Made by a program: the position numbers and the translations under genes. Positions 61,938 to 64,000 of a stretch of 64,000 nucleotides of DNA are shown here, piece after piece; positions within the stretch are counted from its first letter, which is position 1, and every line of letters begins with the position of its first letter. The stretch comes from Candidatus Ozemibacter sibiricus. Its GTDB lineage: Bacteria; Muiribacteriota; Ozemobacteria; Ozemobacterales; Ozemobacteraceae. The DNA is taken from assembly GCA_003327425.1 (NCBI GenBank), contig QOQW01000027.1, positions 16,141 through 80,140 on the forward strand, read 5' to 3'. The notes under the pieces are model-generated. The model was not told the DNA's origin. It made no database searches and was given only the letters and a program-made list of their open reading frames with translations.

Positions 61938-63890
61938 ATGGTTCGGTCGCGTTGTTTTCCCTTCTTTGCCGGCGTCCTGGCCGTCCTCATCGCCGGCCTC
62001 GGCCCCTGGACGTCGCCCGCCTTGGGCGATGAACTCAAGGAAGCCCAGGACAAGCTCATCATTCTGGAAGCGGCGAAAGATTTCGTCTTGCGCCGCCTCA
62101 GCGCGATGAATAACGTCATCGACGAGTATGAAGCGGCCCTGAAAACCCTCAAGGCCAAGATCGATATCGAAAAGCCCGAGTTCGACTATCTGAAAAAACG
62201 ACTCCGGGAACTCGACCAGCTGATCGCGAAGGTCAGATCCCCGTATGAGCTGGCGGAAGCCTACGCCAAGTACAAGAAATCAGCCAAGACTGTTCAGGAT
62301 TTCAAAGAGTATTTCACCTTTGTGCGTGGGAAACAACCCGATCAGACCCAGATCGAGCAACGCCACATCGAAGAAACGATCATCGAGAAGGAGATCCGGA
62401 ACAAGGCGGTCGTCGCCCTCGGTCCCGCCCTGATCGAAATCGGCAAGCTCATCAACACGTTCATCGATTTCGGTCGGAACAATGCTCCTGGCACCATCCG
62501 CATGCGGGAGCTGGTCGATCCATCCGACCTGTTCGATGGACTGGAGAAATTGAGCGCCATCAAGCCCATGTGGTATTCGGTGTACCAGGGCATCCAGATC
62601 TCGAAAGATCTCCTCGATACCTATTCGGGCTGGGCCTCCGGTTTCGTCGATCCCGCCCTCGACCTGATGAGCGCGGTAGCCAGCGAAGCCAAGATCATGT
62701 CCAAGGAGACCCAGAATTACATCTGGTCGAAGGTCGAGCGACCGCTCCACTTCATTCCCCAGATCGGCATGATCCTCGTCCAGAAGAACGTCGGGGCCAT
62801 GGCCGAGAAAATGTTCAACGAAGCCAATGCCTGCTTGTACGGCACCCCAGATCGTGAAGGAACCTCCAAATATGCCCAGCAGGCCAAACAGAACCTGACC
62901 GAAGCGCTCCAGACCGTGGAAAGTCGGTTCCTTCCCGTCCTCCAGGAGTACAATAGACTCGAGCCGGTGCTCCAGGCATGTCGGAATCGGCACCAGCAGA
63001 TCGTCGCCGAATATCGCAAGATCCTTTCCGAGATCGAATCGCTCGAGAACAAGATCAGCGAACTCCAGGCCCAAGAACGCAAGAAGAAGGCTCAGGAAGA
63101 GAATCGCAACCGACCGAAGCCGAGGGGAAAAATCACCGAAACCATCGCCAAGCTGGAGGCCGACACCCCCCGGTTGGGCATGGATGAGGCGACCTGTTTG
63201 CTCCTTCCTGATGCCAAGCGCAGGGCTTTCATTTCCTATGAAATCCACTATCAGGGTCAGGAGGGCCAGCGCCACATCCTGGTCGATGAGGGGGGGAGCC
63301 TCTTCAGCGAGGGGGCTGTTTCTCTGAAGGGACTGAAGGTTATACCGATCATGCCGGGGAAGGGTACGGTCCACGTCCAGTGCGATGATGACCAGCAAGC
63401 CATCCAGTTCGAGGTGGTCAAACTCGTTGGCCTCGAGATCAAGGGGCTCCCCGAGCGTGTCGATTTCATCCTATCCAACAATAAGACCTACCGAGGATGG
63501 GTCGAGGCCCGTTTCACCAATGGCCAGACCACCTTCACCCAGCGGGTTTCGCCCCGGCTATTGGAGTTCCGATGGGAGGACCCCATCAGACCCCTTGCCT
63601 ACATCGAACGCCGTGATCAAGAGTTCGAGCTGAAGGCAGGGGCTACCATCGGCAAGAGCAAAGTCACCATCAGCTTGCGGGGGTTCGACGACTTCCAGCA
63701 ATCTTTCAGCGTTCAAGCGAGCTATTTCGAGACCATGGAATGGCCGGAACCCGACGTCGTCGTTCCGTCCGGCCTCCTGGTGAACGAGTTCCCCGTTCTC
63801 GTCGGCTCGCCTCTGCGCATCAAACTGCGGGCCTGCGGGGGCGTCGATATGTCGGGCTATCGGCCCAAGATCGCATGTGCATTCGGTTAA
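61938..63890 (+). CDS. large secreted coiled-coil protein of unknown function
   Basis: A 650-residue secreted protein with signal peptide (~1-30, FFAGVLAVLIAGLGPWTSPALG). Residues ~35-130 and ~320-410 are long charged helices likely to form coiled coils (EAQDKLIILEAAKDFVLRRL, IEKPEFDYLKKRLRELDQLI, ILSEIESLENKISELQAQERKKKAQEE). Residues ~440-650 look beta-rich, perhaps Ig-like (RHILVDEGGSLFSEGAVSLKGL, FELKAGATIGKSKVTISLRGF). GGAGGAG stands 4 nt before the ATG. A terminator-like hairpin follows. No family recognised. Confidence 0.75.
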   Translation: MVRSRCFPFFAGVLAVLIAGLGPWTSPALGDELKEAQDKLIILEAAKDFVLRRLSAMNNVIDEYEAALKTLKAKIDIEKPEFDYLKKRLRELDQLIAKVRSPYELAEAYAKYKKSAKTVQDFKEYFTFVRGKQPDQTQIEQRHIEETIIEKEIRNKAVVALGPALIEIGKLINTFIDFGRNNAPGTIRMRELVDPSDLFDGLEKLSAIKPMWYSVYQGIQISKDLLDTYSGWASGFVDPALDLMSAVASEAKIMSKETQNYIWSKVERPLHFIPQIGMILVQKNVGAMAEKMFNEANACLYGTPDREGTSKYAQQAKQNLTEALQTVESRFLPVLQEYNRLEPVLQACRNRHQQIVAEYRKILSEIESLENKISELQAQERKKKAQEENRNRPKPRGKITETIAKLEADTPRLGMDEATCLLLPDAKRRAFISYEIHYQGQEGQRHILVDEGGSLFSEGAVSLKGLKVIPIMPGKGTVHVQCDDDQQAIQFEVVKLVGLEIKGLPERVDFILSNNKTYRGWVEARFTNGQTTFTQRVSPRLLEFRWEDPIRPLAYIERRDQEFELKAGATIGKSKVTISLRGFDDFQQSFSVQASYFETMEWPEPDVVVPSGLLVNEFPVLVGSPLRIKLRACGGVDMSGYRPKIACAFG

Positions 63891-63946
63891 TGGAAAAATT
63901 GGCCTGAAACCATGATAATGAGTGATTTCGCGAGCCACGTTTTAGA

Positions 63947-63970
63947 AAACCCCCATCCGGGCGGGTTTTT
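63947..63970 (+). terminator. terminator-like hairpin after secreted protein gene
   Basis: AAACCC (63947-63952) pairs with GGGTTT (63963-63968) and is followed by further T residues, 57 nt after the stop. Confidence 0.5.
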
Positions 63971-64000
63971 CCCGGCTCACTGTCAAATTCCATCGTTGTA

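Overview
The window is GC-rich DNA (roughly mid-60s % by eye) from a free-living bacterium with a Gram-negative type of envelope: lipoproteins, many exported proteins, type IV pilin-like proteins, CheW, enolase, SecG, RqcH and the small ribosomal protein bTHX. Gene order and the many unrecognised exported TPR/HEAT proteins suggest a poorly sampled phylum (a Riflebacteria/Ozemobacteria-like lineage is a guess from style only). I see no rRNA, tRNA, CRISPR, phage or insertion sequence.

Layout. 1-4673: partial FAD-linked oxidase, PhaR-type regulator, exported TPR protein with a dead protease-like domain, conserved small protein. 4848-9005: metallo-hydrolase, DUF1287 protein, PPP-type phosphatase, DUF457 membrane protein, HicBA toxin-antitoxin. 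9127-17371: HemW-like radical SAM enzyme, exported Cys phosphatase, large SpoIIE/PP2C phosphatase, HEAT protein, STAS protein. 17386-22113: ECF sigma factor and zinc-finger anti-sigma factor followed by a pilin-like operon. 22275-33549: LTA-synthase-like membrane sulfatase, then GH3 ligase, two acetyltransferase-like proteins and two paralogous B12-type radical SAM enzymes, a possible biosynthetic island. 33561-40802: small unknown genes, exported proteins, Ca2+/cation antiporter, and an exported protein with 16 CxxC motifs between two paralogous lipoproteins. 40908-49927: HEAT, TPR and DnaB-like helicase operon, RqcH, beta-propeller-like protein. 50093-57336: exported protein, transglutaminase-like protein, enolase, SecG, bTHX, CheW, small lipoproteins, GNAT. 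57453-63890: heterodimeric ABC exporter and a large secreted coiled-coil protein.

The most interesting signal is a probable undescribed ECF sigma regulon. The element TGTAAC-N17-CGTAAC lies upstream of the sigma/anti-sigma operon and, with identical spacing, directly upstream of both paralogous lipoproteins; a fourth close match (TGTAAC-N17-CGTATA) precedes an exported 301-residue protein. The anti-sigma factor and both lipoproteins also end in the same short C-terminal tail, P-x-[S/T]-D-[K/R]-E-COOH. Sigma factor, anti-sigma factor and targets therefore appear linked both by promoter and by an envelope-side peptide tag.
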